NCBI RefSeq assembly: GCF_004349245.1
Contig: NZ_SMLC01000026.1
Location: forward strand, 1-61,794
Reading direction: 5' to 3'
DNA: 61,794 nucleotides
DNA from: Actinomadura sp. 6K520
GTDB taxonomy: Bacteria > Actinomycetota > Actinomycetes > Streptosporangiales > Streptosporangiaceae
The position numbers and the translations under genes were made by a program. Under the pieces are notes generated by a model. It ran no database searches. It was not told the origin of the DNA and saw nothing but the letters and a program-made list of their open reading frames with translations. Numbering within the stretch: position 1 is the stretch's first letter; the number at the start of each line of letters is the position of its first letter. Of the stretch, positions 42,259 through 50,813 are shown piece after piece.

Positions 42259-43031
42259 GTGACGCCCTCCACCTTCGCCGAGTGCCACCTGAACGCGATC
42301 CGTTCCAGCCCGAGAAGGGCCAGGTTGGCGAGTAGCCCGAGGACACCGGCCCAGACGGCCCCGGCCAGCAGCAGGTCCGTGCGGCCACCGCCGGCCTGCG
42401 TGGAGCTGAGGTAGATGCCGACGCCGTCGACCCCGCCGGCCAGAAGCTCGGTGCTGACCACCACGATGAGCGCGACGGAGGCGGCGATCCGGACGCCGGT
42501 GGTGATGAACGGCGCGGCGCTCGGCAGCGAGACGCGCCACAGCACCGACGGCGTTCCGAAGCCGAAGCTGCGCAGGCTGTCCTTCGCGACCGGGTCGACG
42601 TCGCGGAGCGCGTACAGGGTGTTGATGAGGATCGGCCACAGGCACGCGTAGAAGATCAGCGACATCTTCATCTGCGTCGGGTCCGCGAACAGGATGATGG
42701 CGAGCGGGATCAGCGCGACCGAGGGGATGGGCCGCATGAGTTCGACGAGCGCGCGGGCGGCGGTGCCCAGCAGCGGTACCGAGCCGAGCAGGACGCCCAG
42801 CGGCACCGCCACGAGCACCGCCAGCGCGAGCCCGCCGAACCATGCCTGCAGCGTCGCCGCGACGTCGACGAGGAACTCCTCGTCGACGGCGAGCTTCCCG
42901 GCCTCCCCCAGTACGGTCGTCGCCGGGGGGAGGGCGGACGCGTCCACGAGGCCGGTACGGCTCACGACCTCGAGGACTGCGACCGCACCGGCCACCCCGG
43001 CGGCGCCGAAGACGATGCGGCGATGATTCAT
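42255..43031 (-). CDS. ABC transporter permease (SsuC/TauC-like), first
   Basis: A 258-aa membrane protein. The N-terminal helix is 'IVFGAAGVAGAVAVLEVV', with further helices at 'GGLALAVLVAVPLGVLLGSV' and 'LIPLAIILFADPTQMKMSLI'. The EAA loop is 'SLRSFGFGTPSVLWRVSLPS'. Its ATG at 43031 overlaps the stop of the binding-protein gene (ATGA) and its own stop overlaps the next start, so the transporter genes are tightly coupled. Confidence 0.92.
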   Translation of the reverse strand: MNHRRIVFGAAGVAGAVAVLEVVSRTGLVDASALPPATTVLGEAGKLAVDEEFLVDVAATLQAWFGGLALAVLVAVPLGVLLGSVPLLGTAARALVELMRPIPSVALIPLAIILFADPTQMKMSLIFYACLWPILINTLYALRDVDPVAKDSLRSFGFGTPSVLWRVSLPSAAPFITTGVRIAASVALIVVVSTELLAGGVDGVGIYLSSTQAGGGRTDLLLAGAVWAGVLGLLANLALLGLERIAFRWHSAKVEGVT

Positions 43032-44014
43032 GCGGCCGATTCGGCGATGAACTTCTTGACGTCGATCTTCTCTTCGACGTAGCCGAACTGGAGCATCACG
43101 TCCGCCACGCGCTGGAGCCTGGTGGCGTTCAGCGTGGTCGGGAACGTGCCGTAGCTCATGGTCGAGGCGACCTCTTCGGTGATCCCCTTGGCGTAGGTCG
43201 GCAGGATGTCCTGCACGAGCTTACGGTCGGCCGCCATGCCCTGCGCCTTCTGCAGCGCGCGCTGGAACGCGGCGGTCGTCTTCGGGTTGTCCTGGATGAA
43301 CTTCTCGGTGGCGGCGTAGCCGGCGATCGGGAAGTCGGCGGTGGGGCCGCTGGACAGGTCGGAGATCATGCGGGCGCCGATCGACTGCTGCATCTGGGTG
43401 CCGAACGGCTCGATCGCCTGGACGGCCTCGACGCTCTTGGACTTCAGAGCCTGCTCCATGGCGGGCGGGGCGACCTCGACGAAGTTCTTGTCCTCGTCCA
43501 GCTCGACGCCCTGCGGCTTGCCGGCGGCGCGGACGAGCAGCGTGCTGATGTTGCGGCGGGTGTTGACGCCGATCTTCTTGCCCTCGAGGTCCTTGATCGT
43601 GCGGTACGGCGAGTCCTTGCGCACCATCACGGTGTGGGTCTTGGAGGCGCTCTGGAAGCCCTCGGCGACGATCTTGGGCTTGAAGCCGGGGTCCTTGATG
43701 CCGGCGGTCAGCAGCGAGACGTAGTTGCCGAAGCTGAAGTCCAGGCGGCCGCTCTTGAGCAGCGGGATGCCCGCGGCGCCGCCCTGGATGACCTCCGTCT
43801 TCACGTTCAGGCCCTCGGCCTTGAACAGGCCCTTGTCGATGGCGATCTGCACGGGGGCGGTGTCGGCGATGGTCATGGTGCCGAGGGTGATATCGGTCTT
43901 CTCCAGGCCGTTGGCCGAGGAGCCCTCGTCGGAGTCGCCGCAGGCGACCATGGTGAGCCCGAGCGCGATGGCCAGTGCGCCGCCGAGGATGGTGCGGCGG
44001 TGGGAAGCAGACAT
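43028..44014 (-). CDS. ABC transporter substrate-binding lipoprotein (NMT1/SsuA-like)
   Basis: A 328-aa protein. The signal peptide ends in the lipobox 'LTMVACGDSDEG', so the mature protein is anchored by the lipidated Cys. The body is a periplasmic-binding fold of the SsuA/TauA/NMT1 group: 'DITLGTMTIADTAPVQIAID', 'LFKAEGLNV', 'GNYVSLLTAGIKDPG' and 'DLEGKKIGVNTRRNISTLLV'. Substrates in this group range from alkanesulfonates to aromatic acids and pyrimidines; with an FAD monooxygenase at the end of the operon, an aromatic or organosulfur compound is the best guess. The ATG at 44014 has GGAG 8 nt upstream. Confidence 0.92.
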   Translation of the reverse strand: MSASHRRTILGGALAIALGLTMVACGDSDEGSSANGLEKTDITLGTMTIADTAPVQIAIDKGLFKAEGLNVKTEVIQGGAAGIPLLKSGRLDFSFGNYVSLLTAGIKDPGFKPKIVAEGFQSASKTHTVMVRKDSPYRTIKDLEGKKIGVNTRRNISTLLVRAAGKPQGVELDEDKNFVEVAPPAMEQALKSKSVEAVQAIEPFGTQMQQSIGARMISDLSSGPTADFPIAGYAATEKFIQDNPKTTAAFQRALQKAQGMAADRKLVQDILPTYAKGITEEVASTMSYGTFPTTLNATRLQRVADVMLQFGYVEEKIDVKKFIAESAA

Positions 44015-44337
44015 GATCAATGCTCCATTTGCGGGGGAAGCTGGCTGAAAGCTGATCTTTCAACGAGCGGGGAGCGTAGCGCACCGCGGGCGCGCTATGG
44101 GGGAGATGCCAGCTTTACGTGCACATATGTGAACACACATGAGCAAGCTGTGACATTTACGTCTCCTACATCACAAGTCTAGACCTGTGTGATCATTCGG
44201 GTTGGCCATGATGGTTGCTCTGTGTTGCAATGTTCCGCGCTTGCCCACAGTGGTGCGGGCAGGTGACACGACCCGGATCTCGTTCAGGGTCACTGTGCGC
44301 CGCGAGCGATCGACCCATTGAGAGGTAGCGGAGGGCA
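44015..44337. other. Divergent regulatory region with several palindromes
   Basis: The 323 bp between the ABC operon and the conservon contain CACATATGTG (44122-44131) and GTCTAGAC (44177-44184). The latter is flanked by near-symmetric ATCACA / TGTGAT arms. A GAAAG-ctgat-CTTTC repeat lies at 44047-44061. The region is A+T-richer than its surroundings. No gene is seen; promoters of both operons should lie here. Confidence 0.55.
44122..44131. promoter_or_regulatory. Perfect palindrome CACATATGTG, possible operator of the ABC operon
   Basis: A 10-bp perfect palindrome about 108 bp upstream of the binding-protein start, in an A+T-rich stretch that also contains 'GAACACACATGAG'. The regulator is not in the window. 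Confidence 0.4.
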
Positions 44338-47300
44338 GTGCGGAAAGCCGAAGGGGCCGAGATGGCCCCGCAGTCCCCTCAGCCAGGCCCGTCTGCCAGC
44401 GAAGACGCCCCCAAGCGAGGCTTCCTGGGAGGCCGGTTCAAGCTGCGCAACTGGCGCGTGCGGACGCGCCTTTTCGCCCTCATCGCGGTGCCCACCATCG
44501 TGGCCGCACTCCTTGCGGGCTTTCGCGTCGAGGTCTCCATGGAGGACGCCGACGCCTACCGCCGGACGGGCCAGATGGCTACGCTCGGTAAGGAACTGAC
44601 TGCGCTCGCACACGAGGTGGAGAACGAGCGCGACGCGATGGCGAGCCGGGCCGCGGGCGGCGCGCGCGCCGTCAACGACGAGGAGCTGAAACAGCGCCAG
44701 GCCGCGGTGGACGCGGCCGCCCGCAAGGTACAGGCGGCGGCCGAGGGCCTTGACATCAGCGCGCCCGGGCTGGAGCTTGCGCTCGGGAACGTCCTCGACC
44801 GGGTCAACGACCTGCCGGCGCTGCGGGCCCTGTCCGCGCGCCTGGCGCCGGGCCCGATCATCGACAAGTACGGCGAGTTCGTCGACGACTTCAGCGGCTA
44901 CCACCTGCTGGTCTCCCAGGACGCCCCGACGCCCGAGCTGGCGCAGGGGGCGCTGGCGCTCGCCGACCTCGCGAGCGCCAAGGATGCCGCGTCCCGGGAG
45001 CGGGCCCTCATCGCCGCGGCGCTGTGGGAGGGGCAGTTCCTGCCGATCGACCGCGCCTCGGTCGACGACGCCCGCGCCGACCTCAACACGAGCATCGAGG
45101 CGTTCCGCAGCTCGGCCACCGTGGCGCAGCTGCAGCTCTTCGAGGACACCGTCACCGGCCCGGAGCTGGACCGCGCGGAGGTCACCCGGCTGCGGGCCCT
45201 CGCGGTCGCCGACGCCTCCCCGGAGCTGCAGGTCAGGCTGGGCAGCCGCATCGCGACCAACTGGATGTCGGACTCCAGCGTGCGCATCGACAAGCTGCGC
45301 ACGGTCGAGCAGAAGATCGCCTCGGACCTCGCCGCCGGCGCCGATGACGCCAAGTCCAGCGCCCAGACCGACGCGATCCGGGACGGGGTGCTGCTGTTCC
45401 TCGTCCTCGCGATCGTCCTGGCGACCGTCATCCTGGTGGCCCGCTCGCTGGTGCGGCCGCTGCGGCGGCTGCAGTCCGGCGCGCTGGAGGTGGCCGGCAC
45501 CCGGCTGCCGGGCCTGGTCGACCGGCTGCGCGATCCCGAGGCCGCCGCGGGCGGTATCGAGGTCGAACCCATCGAGATCGACTCCACCGACGAGATCGGC
45601 CAGGTCGCGCGGGCGTTCGACGAGGTCCACCGCGAGGCGGTCCGGCTGGCGGCCGACGAGGCGGTCCTGCGCGGCAACATCAACGCGATGTTCGTCAACC
45701 TCTCGCGCCGCAGCCAGTCCCTGATCGAGCGCCAGCTGAAGCTGATCGAGGAGCTGGAGCAGAGCGAGCGCGACGAGGAGCAGCTCGGGAACCTGTTCCG
45801 GCTGGACCACCTGGCGACCCGCATGCGCCGCAACAATGAGAACCTCCTCGTCCTCGGCGGCCAGGACCAGGTGCGCCGGTGGAACCAGCCCGTTCCGCTG
45901 ATCGACGTCGTCCGCGCCTCGCTGTCCGAGGTCGAGCAGTACGAACGGGTCGCGCTACGGGTTCAGGGCGACATGACCGTCGGCGGCCCGGTCGTCAACG
46001 ACCTCGTCCACCTGCTGGCCGAGCTGGTGGAGAACGCCACGGTCTTCTCCGCCGACCACACCAAGGTGACCGTCTCCGGCCAGATGCTGAGCGGTGGCGG
46101 CGCCATGCTGCAGATCACCGACAACGGCGTGGGCATGTCGGCCGAGGAGCTGGAGCAGGCCAACTGGCGGCTCGCGAACCCGCCCGTCATCGACTTCTCC
46201 GCGGCGCGCCGCATGGGCCTGTTCGTGGTCGGCCGCCTGGCCGTCCGGCACGGTATCCGCGTGGAGCTGCGCGCCGCCCAGGGCGGCGGCCTCACCGCGT
46301 TCGTGGTGCTGCCCGACGCGGTGATCACCCCGGGCGAGTCCGGCGGATTCGGCGGGCGCGGCTTGAGCGGCCGGGAGAGCGACGGCCAGCAGCTCGCCGC
46401 GCTGACCACGACCACCGAGCCGCCCGCCATCGGCACCGGCGGCGGGTTCGCCCAGGACGACTACGGGCCCTCCGGCGCCCCGATGGGCGGCGGGACCGGG
46501 GCGCACCCGATGGTCGGCGGCACCGGGCCGCTGCGCTCCCTGCGGGGTGGGACCGGCCCCCAGCCGGCCATGAACGAGACGGGCCCGATCCCCGCCGCCG
46601 GCGGCGGCCACGGCTCGTTCCCCGGCACCGGGCCGCTGCCCACCGTGTCGCACGGCGACCAGGGACGGCCCGCCGACGACCCGTACCAGCCCGGCGACCG
46701 GCAGCCGCCGCGCCGGCCGGGCGAGCTGCCCATCCGCCGGCCCGGCGCCCAGCTGCCGGGACGGCCGGTCGACGACGGTCCCAACGGCCTCTTCCAGCCC
46801 CGCAACGAGCGGCAGGACGGCACGGCCAACGGCGTCTACGGCCAGGGCGGTCCCCAGGGCGGGCCCCAGTCCGTCGTCCCGGAGGCCCAGCCGATGGTGC
46901 CCGAGCCGGGCGGCTCGCGGCAGATCCCGTGGGAGACCGGGCCGCTGGAGCAGGTGGGCGAGACCGGGCAGGGGCCGCGGGACCCCTACGGCGACGCCTC
47001 GCAGACCGGCCCCGGGCTGCGGCGGCGCACGTCCCAGTGGGACACGGGCGACCTGGCGCCGCAGCCGGGCGGGATGCCGAGGCGGCACCCGGCGGAGGAG
47101 CCGTACCAGGAACCGCCCGTCTCCGAACCGTCCGTGCGGGCGCCCCAGGCACCGCCGGTGCAGGCGCCGCCCGAGCAGAAGGCGCCACCGCGAGGGCCCG
47201 AGCGTTCGCCCATCTTCGACGCGATGCAATCGGAGTGGTTCATGCGAAGGTCGGGAGACAACCCGGGGGAGAACCCCGCGCGGGGCTGGGAGTCCCCGGC

Positions 47301-47697
47301 GGACGCGGGCTTCCGCGCCGCCGAGGCCGCCCGCGAGCCCGTCGCGACGACGCGCACCAATGTCGGGCTGCCCAAGCGGGTGCCGGGCAAGAACCGGGTC
47401 CCGGGGGCGGTCGGCCGCGCGGCCGCGCCGGCCGGGAACCCGCAGGCCGGAGCCGGTTCGGCGGCGGGCCAGGCATTGCCACAGGGCCCCGCTCAAGGGC
47501 AGGCTGTGCCGGGCGGGCAGGCGCCCGGCGGCCCGGCGCAGGAACGGCAGGGATACGGCCAGACGGCCGACGTCGTACGCAACCGCTTCGCGAGCCTCCA
47601 GCGCGGCGTCCATCGGGGACGCCACGAGGCCCGCGGCGCAGGCACGTCAGGTGAGGCGCCGTCACAGGGTGACGGCGAGACAGGAGGCACCCGGTGA
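44338..47697 (+). CDS. cvnA: Conservon sensor histidine kinase-like protein (CvnA), nitrate/nitrite-sensing domain
   Basis: A 1119-aa protein. A first membrane helix lies at about residues 42-62 ('RLFALIAVPTIVAALLAGF'). An extracellular NIT sensing domain runs to about 350, followed by a second helix 'VLLFLVLAIVLATVILVA' and a HAMP linker 'RPLRRLQSGALEVA'. The dimerisation helix is 'LFRLDHLATRMRRNNENLLV', and the ATPase N-box 'LLAELVENATVFSADHTKV' and G1 box 'LQITDNGVGMS' follow. Beyond about 665 the protein is a 450-residue disordered Gly/Pro tail with repeated 'GGTGP' motifs. The GTG at 44338 is used; the ATG at 44362 with AAGGGG is a good alternative. It heads the four-gene conservon. Confidence 0.9.
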   Translation: MRKAEGAEMAPQSPQPGPSASEDAPKRGFLGGRFKLRNWRVRTRLFALIAVPTIVAALLAGFRVEVSMEDADAYRRTGQMATLGKELTALAHEVENERDAMASRAAGGARAVNDEELKQRQAAVDAAARKVQAAAEGLDISAPGLELALGNVLDRVNDLPALRALSARLAPGPIIDKYGEFVDDFSGYHLLVSQDAPTPELAQGALALADLASAKDAASRERALIAAALWEGQFLPIDRASVDDARADLNTSIEAFRSSATVAQLQLFEDTVTGPELDRAEVTRLRALAVADASPELQVRLGSRIATNWMSDSSVRIDKLRTVEQKIASDLAAGADDAKSSAQTDAIRDGVLLFLVLAIVLATVILVARSLVRPLRRLQSGALEVAGTRLPGLVDRLRDPEAAAGGIEVEPIEIDSTDEIGQVARAFDEVHREAVRLAADEAVLRGNINAMFVNLSRRSQSLIERQLKLIEELEQSERDEEQLGNLFRLDHLATRMRRNNENLLVLGGQDQVRRWNQPVPLIDVVRASLSEVEQYERVALRVQGDMTVGGPVVNDLVHLLAELVENATVFSADHTKVTVSGQMLSGGGAMLQITDNGVGMSAEELEQANWRLANPPVIDFSAARRMGLFVVGRLAVRHGIRVELRAAQGGGLTAFVVLPDAVITPGESGGFGGRGLSGRESDGQQLAALTTTTEPPAIGTGGGFAQDDYGPSGAPMGGGTGAHPMVGGTGPLRSLRGGTGPQPAMNETGPIPAAGGGHGSFPGTGPLPTVSHGDQGRPADDPYQPGDRQPPRRPGELPIRRPGAQLPGRPVDDGPNGLFQPRNERQDGTANGVYGQGGPQGGPQSVVPEAQPMVPEPGGSRQIPWETGPLEQVGETGQGPRDPYGDASQTGPGLRRRTSQWDTGDLAPQPGGMPRRHPAEEPYQEPPVSEPSVRAPQAPPVQAPPEQKAPPRGPERSPIFDAMQSEWFMRRSGDNPGENPARGWESPADAGFRAAEAAREPVATTRTNVGLPKRVPGKNRVPGAVGRAAAPAGNPQAGAGSAAGQALPQGPAQGQAVPGGQAPGGPAQERQGYGQTADVVRNRFASLQRGVHRGRHEARGAGTSGEAPSQGDGETGGTR

Positions 47698-48146
47698 GCG
47701 GGCAGGATCTCAACTGGTTGGTGACGAACTTCGCGGACCGTGTCCCGAAGGTCGCGCACGCCGTCGTGGTCTCCTCGGACGGATTGCCGATGGCGTACTC
47801 GTCGGGTTTCCCGCCCGAGCGTGCGGACCAGCTTTCGGCGATCGCCTCGGGGTTGATGAGCCTGACCCAGGGCGCGGCGAAGATCTTCGACGCGGGCGGG
47901 GTGAACCAGACCGTCGTCGAGATGGACCGCGGCCTGCTGTTCGTGATGTCGATCACGAACGGGTCGGTGTTCGCGGTGCTCGCGGCGCCGGACTGCGACC
48001 TCGGACTCGTCGCGTACGAGATGACACTGCTGGTGGAGCGGGTGGGGCGCGTGCTGTCGCCCGCGCTGCGCGCGCCGGAGCAGGGGCAGCCTCCGTACTC
48101 GGGTCCTCCGGTGACGGAGATGGGCGCCGGCCCCGCCCGCTATTGA
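47694..48146 (+). CDS. cvnB: Roadblock/LC7 domain protein (CvnB)
   Basis: A 150-aa protein. The roadblock fold is seen in 'LNWLVTNFADRVPKVAHAVV', 'VSSDGLPMAYSSGFPPERAD', 'AIASGLMSLTQGAAKIFDAG' and 'LVAYEMTLLVERVGRVLSPA'. Roadblock proteins pair with small GTPases, as in Myxococcus MglB. The GTG at 47694 overlaps the cvnA stop (GTGA). It probably acts as a regulator or scaffold for the CvnD GTPase at the kinase. Confidence 0.95.
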   Translation: MSGQDLNWLVTNFADRVPKVAHAVVVSSDGLPMAYSSGFPPERADQLSAIASGLMSLTQGAAKIFDAGGVNQTVVEMDRGLLFVMSITNGSVFAVLAAPDCDLGLVAYEMTLLVERVGRVLSPALRAPEQGQPPYSGPPVTEMGAGPARY

Positions 48147-48176
48147 CCGTGACTGACTCTGACGGAGGTCGGCGAC

Positions 48177-48629
48177 ATGGATCGAGGCAGCTTCGGAGGC
48201 AGTCCCGGGGGCCCCGGGCGCTGGCCGGGTGACCATGGGCGGGCGCCCGCGCCGGGACGCCCCCCCGAACGGGCGGAGAGCGAGAACAGTTCGCTGGTGC
48301 GCCCGTACGCCGTGACGGGGGGACGCACCAGGCCGCGCTACGATCTCGCCATCGAGGCGCTGGTCACCGCGGCTCCCTACCCGCCGCGGGACGTGGCCGT
48401 GCTCACCCCGGAGTACCGGGCGATCATGGACCTGTGCCGGTCGGCCCGCTCGGTCGCCGAGGTCTCCGCCCTGCTGCGCCTGCCGCTCGGCGTCGCACGG
48501 GTGCTCGTCGCCGACATGGCCGTCGAGGGGCTGCTGCGGCTGCACCAGTCCCAGCCCGCCACGACCACCGGCGGACAGCCGGACCTCCGCTTGCTAGAAA
48601 GGGTGCTCAGTGGCCTTCGGAAGCTCTGA
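48177..48629 (+). CDS. cvnC: DUF742 protein (CvnC)
   Basis: A 150-aa protein. A Gly/Pro-rich start precedes 'SLVRPYAVTGGRTRPRYDLA' and 'IEALVTAA', the DUF742 signature, then a winged-helix-like region 'EYRAIMDLCRSARSVAEVSA' and 'LLRLPLGVARVLVADMAVEG'. DUF742 proteins are conservon members thought to act in signal relay. The ATG is at 48177. Its 3' end overlaps the cvnD start by 20 bp. Confidence 0.93.
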   Translation: MDRGSFGGSPGGPGRWPGDHGRAPAPGRPPERAESENSSLVRPYAVTGGRTRPRYDLAIEALVTAAPYPPRDVAVLTPEYRAIMDLCRSARSVAEVSALLRLPLGVARVLVADMAVEGLLRLHQSQPATTTGGQPDLRLLERVLSGLRKL

Positions 48630-49284
48630 CCAGGTTCCGGCCCCGGGGTCGCACGGCGGAGAGGCCGAGCTGACCTCGGTCAAGATCGTCGTCGGCGGCG
48701 GTTTCGGTGTCGGCAAGACCACCTTCGTCGGGTCGGTCTCGGAGATCATGCCTCTCACCACCGAGGCGGTGATGACCGCGGCCAGCGCCGACGTGGACGA
48801 CCTGTCGGCCGTGCCGGACAAGACGACCACCACGGTCGCGATGGACTTCGGGCGCGTGTCGCTCGACAGCGAACTGATCCTCTACCTGTTCGGCACGCCC
48901 GGGCAGCACCGCTTCTGGTTCATGTGGGACGACCTCGTCCGCGGCGCCATCGGCGCCGTGGTGCTGGTCGACACCCGCCGGCTGGAGGACTGCTTCGCCG
49001 CGGTGGACTACTTCGAGGAGCTCGGCCTGCCGTTCGTGGTCGGCGTCAACGGGTTCCACGGGGAGTTCCAGTACGCGGTCGAGGACATCCGCGACGCGCT
49101 GTCGATCAGCGCGCACGTGCCCATCGTCCAGTGCGACGCGCGGAGCCGCGAGTCCACCAAGCAGGTGCTGATCACGCTCGTCCAGCACGCGATGTCGATG
49201 CACGCCTCGCCGCCCGCGGGGGCGTCCGCGCCGCCTGCCGCGTCCGGCGGGCAGGTGGGCACGGCGTCGCCCAGCTGGACCTGA
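48610..49284 (+). CDS. cvnD: Conservon small GTPase (CvnD)
   Basis: A 224-aa GTP-binding protein. The P-loop is 'IVVGGGFGVGKTTFVGSVSE', the switch/G3 region is 'LYLFGTPGQHRFWFMWDDLV', and the base-specificity loop is 'VVGVNGFHG' (N-G-F-H rather than NKxD, normal for this group). It starts at GTG 48610, overlapping cvnC. The C-terminus is Ala/Pro-rich. It should cycle with the roadblock protein and the CvnA sensor. The cytochrome P450 that follows in some conservons is absent here. Confidence 0.95.
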   Translation: MAFGSSDQVPAPGSHGGEAELTSVKIVVGGGFGVGKTTFVGSVSEIMPLTTEAVMTAASADVDDLSAVPDKTTTTVAMDFGRVSLDSELILYLFGTPGQHRFWFMWDDLVRGAIGAVVLVDTRRLEDCFAAVDYFEELGLPFVVGVNGFHGEFQYAVEDIRDALSISAHVPIVQCDARSRESTKQVLITLVQHAMSMHASPPAGASAPPAASGGQVGTASPSWT

Positions 49285-49398
49285 CGCCCGGCGCGGACAC
49301 GGCGCCCCCTGGAACCGGCCGGGTTACGGTCGCGTAGGTCGTGTGCAGGATGCATCATTCTCTACGTGATCGACCATGAACCGGTGATGGGGATTGCG

Positions 49399-50250
49399 AT
49401 GAGCGAATTGGAGCCGATTCAGACGTACGTGGCCCTCGGTGACAGCTTCACCGAGGGCCTCAACGACCCCTACCCCGGCGAGGAGGACCGCTTCCGCGGC
49501 TGGGCCGACCGGCTGGCGGAGTTCCTCGCCGCGCGGAACCCGGACCTGCGGTACGCCAACCTCGCGGTCCGCGGCAAGGTCCTGCGGCAGATCGTGGACG
49601 ACCAGGTCCCGCGCGCCGTCGACCTCGCCCCCGACCTCATCACCCTGTGCGCGGGCGGCAACGACATCATCCGCCCCGGCGCCGATCCCGACGCGCTCGC
49701 GGTCGTCTTCGACGACGCCGTCCGCCGCCTGCGCGCCACCGGCTCCCGCGTCGTCGTCTTCACCGGCTTCGACACCCGGGGGCTGCGCGGCGGCGGCCGC
49801 ATCCGCGGCAGGGCCGCCACCTACAACATGCACCTGCGCGCCATCGCCGACCGCCGCGGCTGCACGGTCGTCGACCTGTGGCCGCTGCGCGTGTTCGACG
49901 ACCCGCGCGCCTGGTACGAGGACCGCCTGCACCTCTCGTCCGAGGGGCACCGCCGCATGGCCCTGTGCGTCGCCGAGGCGATCGGGCTTGCCGCCGGCGA
50001 GGACTGGCGCGAGCCCTGGCCGCCGCTGGACCGTGCCGACTGGCTGACCTCGCGGCGGGAGGACGTCCGCTGGGCCCGCACCTACCTCCTGCCGTGGATC
50101 GGGCGCCGCGCCACCGGCCGTTCCTCCGGGGACGGCCGGGGCCCCAAGCGCCCCGCCCTGGTGGCGTGGAGCGGGGACCTCGCCCTCCGGGGGGACGGGG
50201 GCTCGAACGGTGCGGCCCGGTGCCAGGGACCGTCTCGCTCCGAGCACTAG
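49399..50250 (+). CDS. SGNH/GDSL hydrolase
   Basis: A 283-aa protein without a signal peptide. Block I 'TYVALGDSFTEGLND' carries the catalytic Ser, block II is 'YANLAVRGKVLRQIVDDQVP', block III is 'LCAGGNDIIRPGAD', and block V 'YEDRLHLSSEGHRRMAL' carries the Asp and His. It is likely a cytosolic esterase, or a hydrolase released without a classical signal. The ATG at 49399 has GGGG 6 nt upstream; upstream in-frame GTG 49366 and ATG 49387 are less likely. The last about 40 residues are a disordered Gly/Arg-rich tail. Confidence 0.9.
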   Translation: MSELEPIQTYVALGDSFTEGLNDPYPGEEDRFRGWADRLAEFLAARNPDLRYANLAVRGKVLRQIVDDQVPRAVDLAPDLITLCAGGNDIIRPGADPDALAVVFDDAVRRLRATGSRVVVFTGFDTRGLRGGGRIRGRAATYNMHLRAIADRRGCTVVDLWPLRVFDDPRAWYEDRLHLSSEGHRRMALCVAEAIGLAAGEDWREPWPPLDRADWLTSRREDVRWARTYLLPWIGRRATGRSSGDGRGPKRPALVAWSGDLALRGDGGSNGAARCQGPSRSEH

Positions 50251-50282
50251 CGTCCTTCCCCGCGTGGTCGGGTCACGCCGGG

Positions 50283-50633
50283 TCAGGCGGGGTCGGGATC
50301 GCCGATGGCCTCCTCCAGCGTGTCGGCCACCGGGATCCGGCGGTGCAGGCCGGTGATCGCGAGGGTGCGGCGGATGAGCGGAGGGGGCGCGGCGATGGTG
50401 AGGCTGCCGCCGGCGGCCGTGACGGCCTTGTAGCAGGAGACGATGACCGAGAGGCCGCCGGAGTCCATGAACTCCAGGCCGGCGAGGTCGAGGACGAGGC
50501 GCTCGCCGTGTTCGCGGCGGGCGGCGTCCAGGTACACGCGCAGGTCCTCCGAGGAGGCGATGTCGAGGTCTCCGCGCAGCCGCACGACGGCACGTCCGGC
50601 GTGCGGCCGGGTGGTCATTTCCAGGAGCGGCAC
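50283..50633 (-). CDS. STAS-domain anti-anti-sigma factor
   Basis: About 116 aa. The STAS core is 'GRAVVRLRGDLDIASSEDLR', 'ERLVLDLAGLEFMDSGGLSV' (phosphorylatable Ser in D-S-G-G) and 'IVSCYKAVTAAGGSLTIAAP'. Such proteins bind and neutralise an anti-sigma kinase. The GTG at 50633 is preferred because GAGGAAG lies 7 nt upstream; the ATG at 50618 is possible. It diverges from the AAA-ATPase gene, and no sigma factor or kinase is next to it. Confidence 0.9.
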   Translation of the reverse strand: MPLLEMTTRPHAGRAVVRLRGDLDIASSEDLRVYLDAARREHGERLVLDLAGLEFMDSGGLSVIVSCYKAVTAAGGSLTIAAPPPLIRRTLAITGLHRRIPVADTLEEAIGDPDPA

Positions 50634-50813
50634 GCGGGGACTTCCTCGGGTCCGTGCAAGTTCGTGAAGCGAATCATTTCCATGTGACAACTATTGCGGA
50701 CGGCGCGGCCCCCTGCCAACCCGCCGCGCGCCGGGGGGTGTGCGCGGTCGTGCCCGGCCGTAGGGTGCTGTCGGACAGTGCCCGATCCGCTGTGTAGGAG
50801 AAGGACCCCCCAG

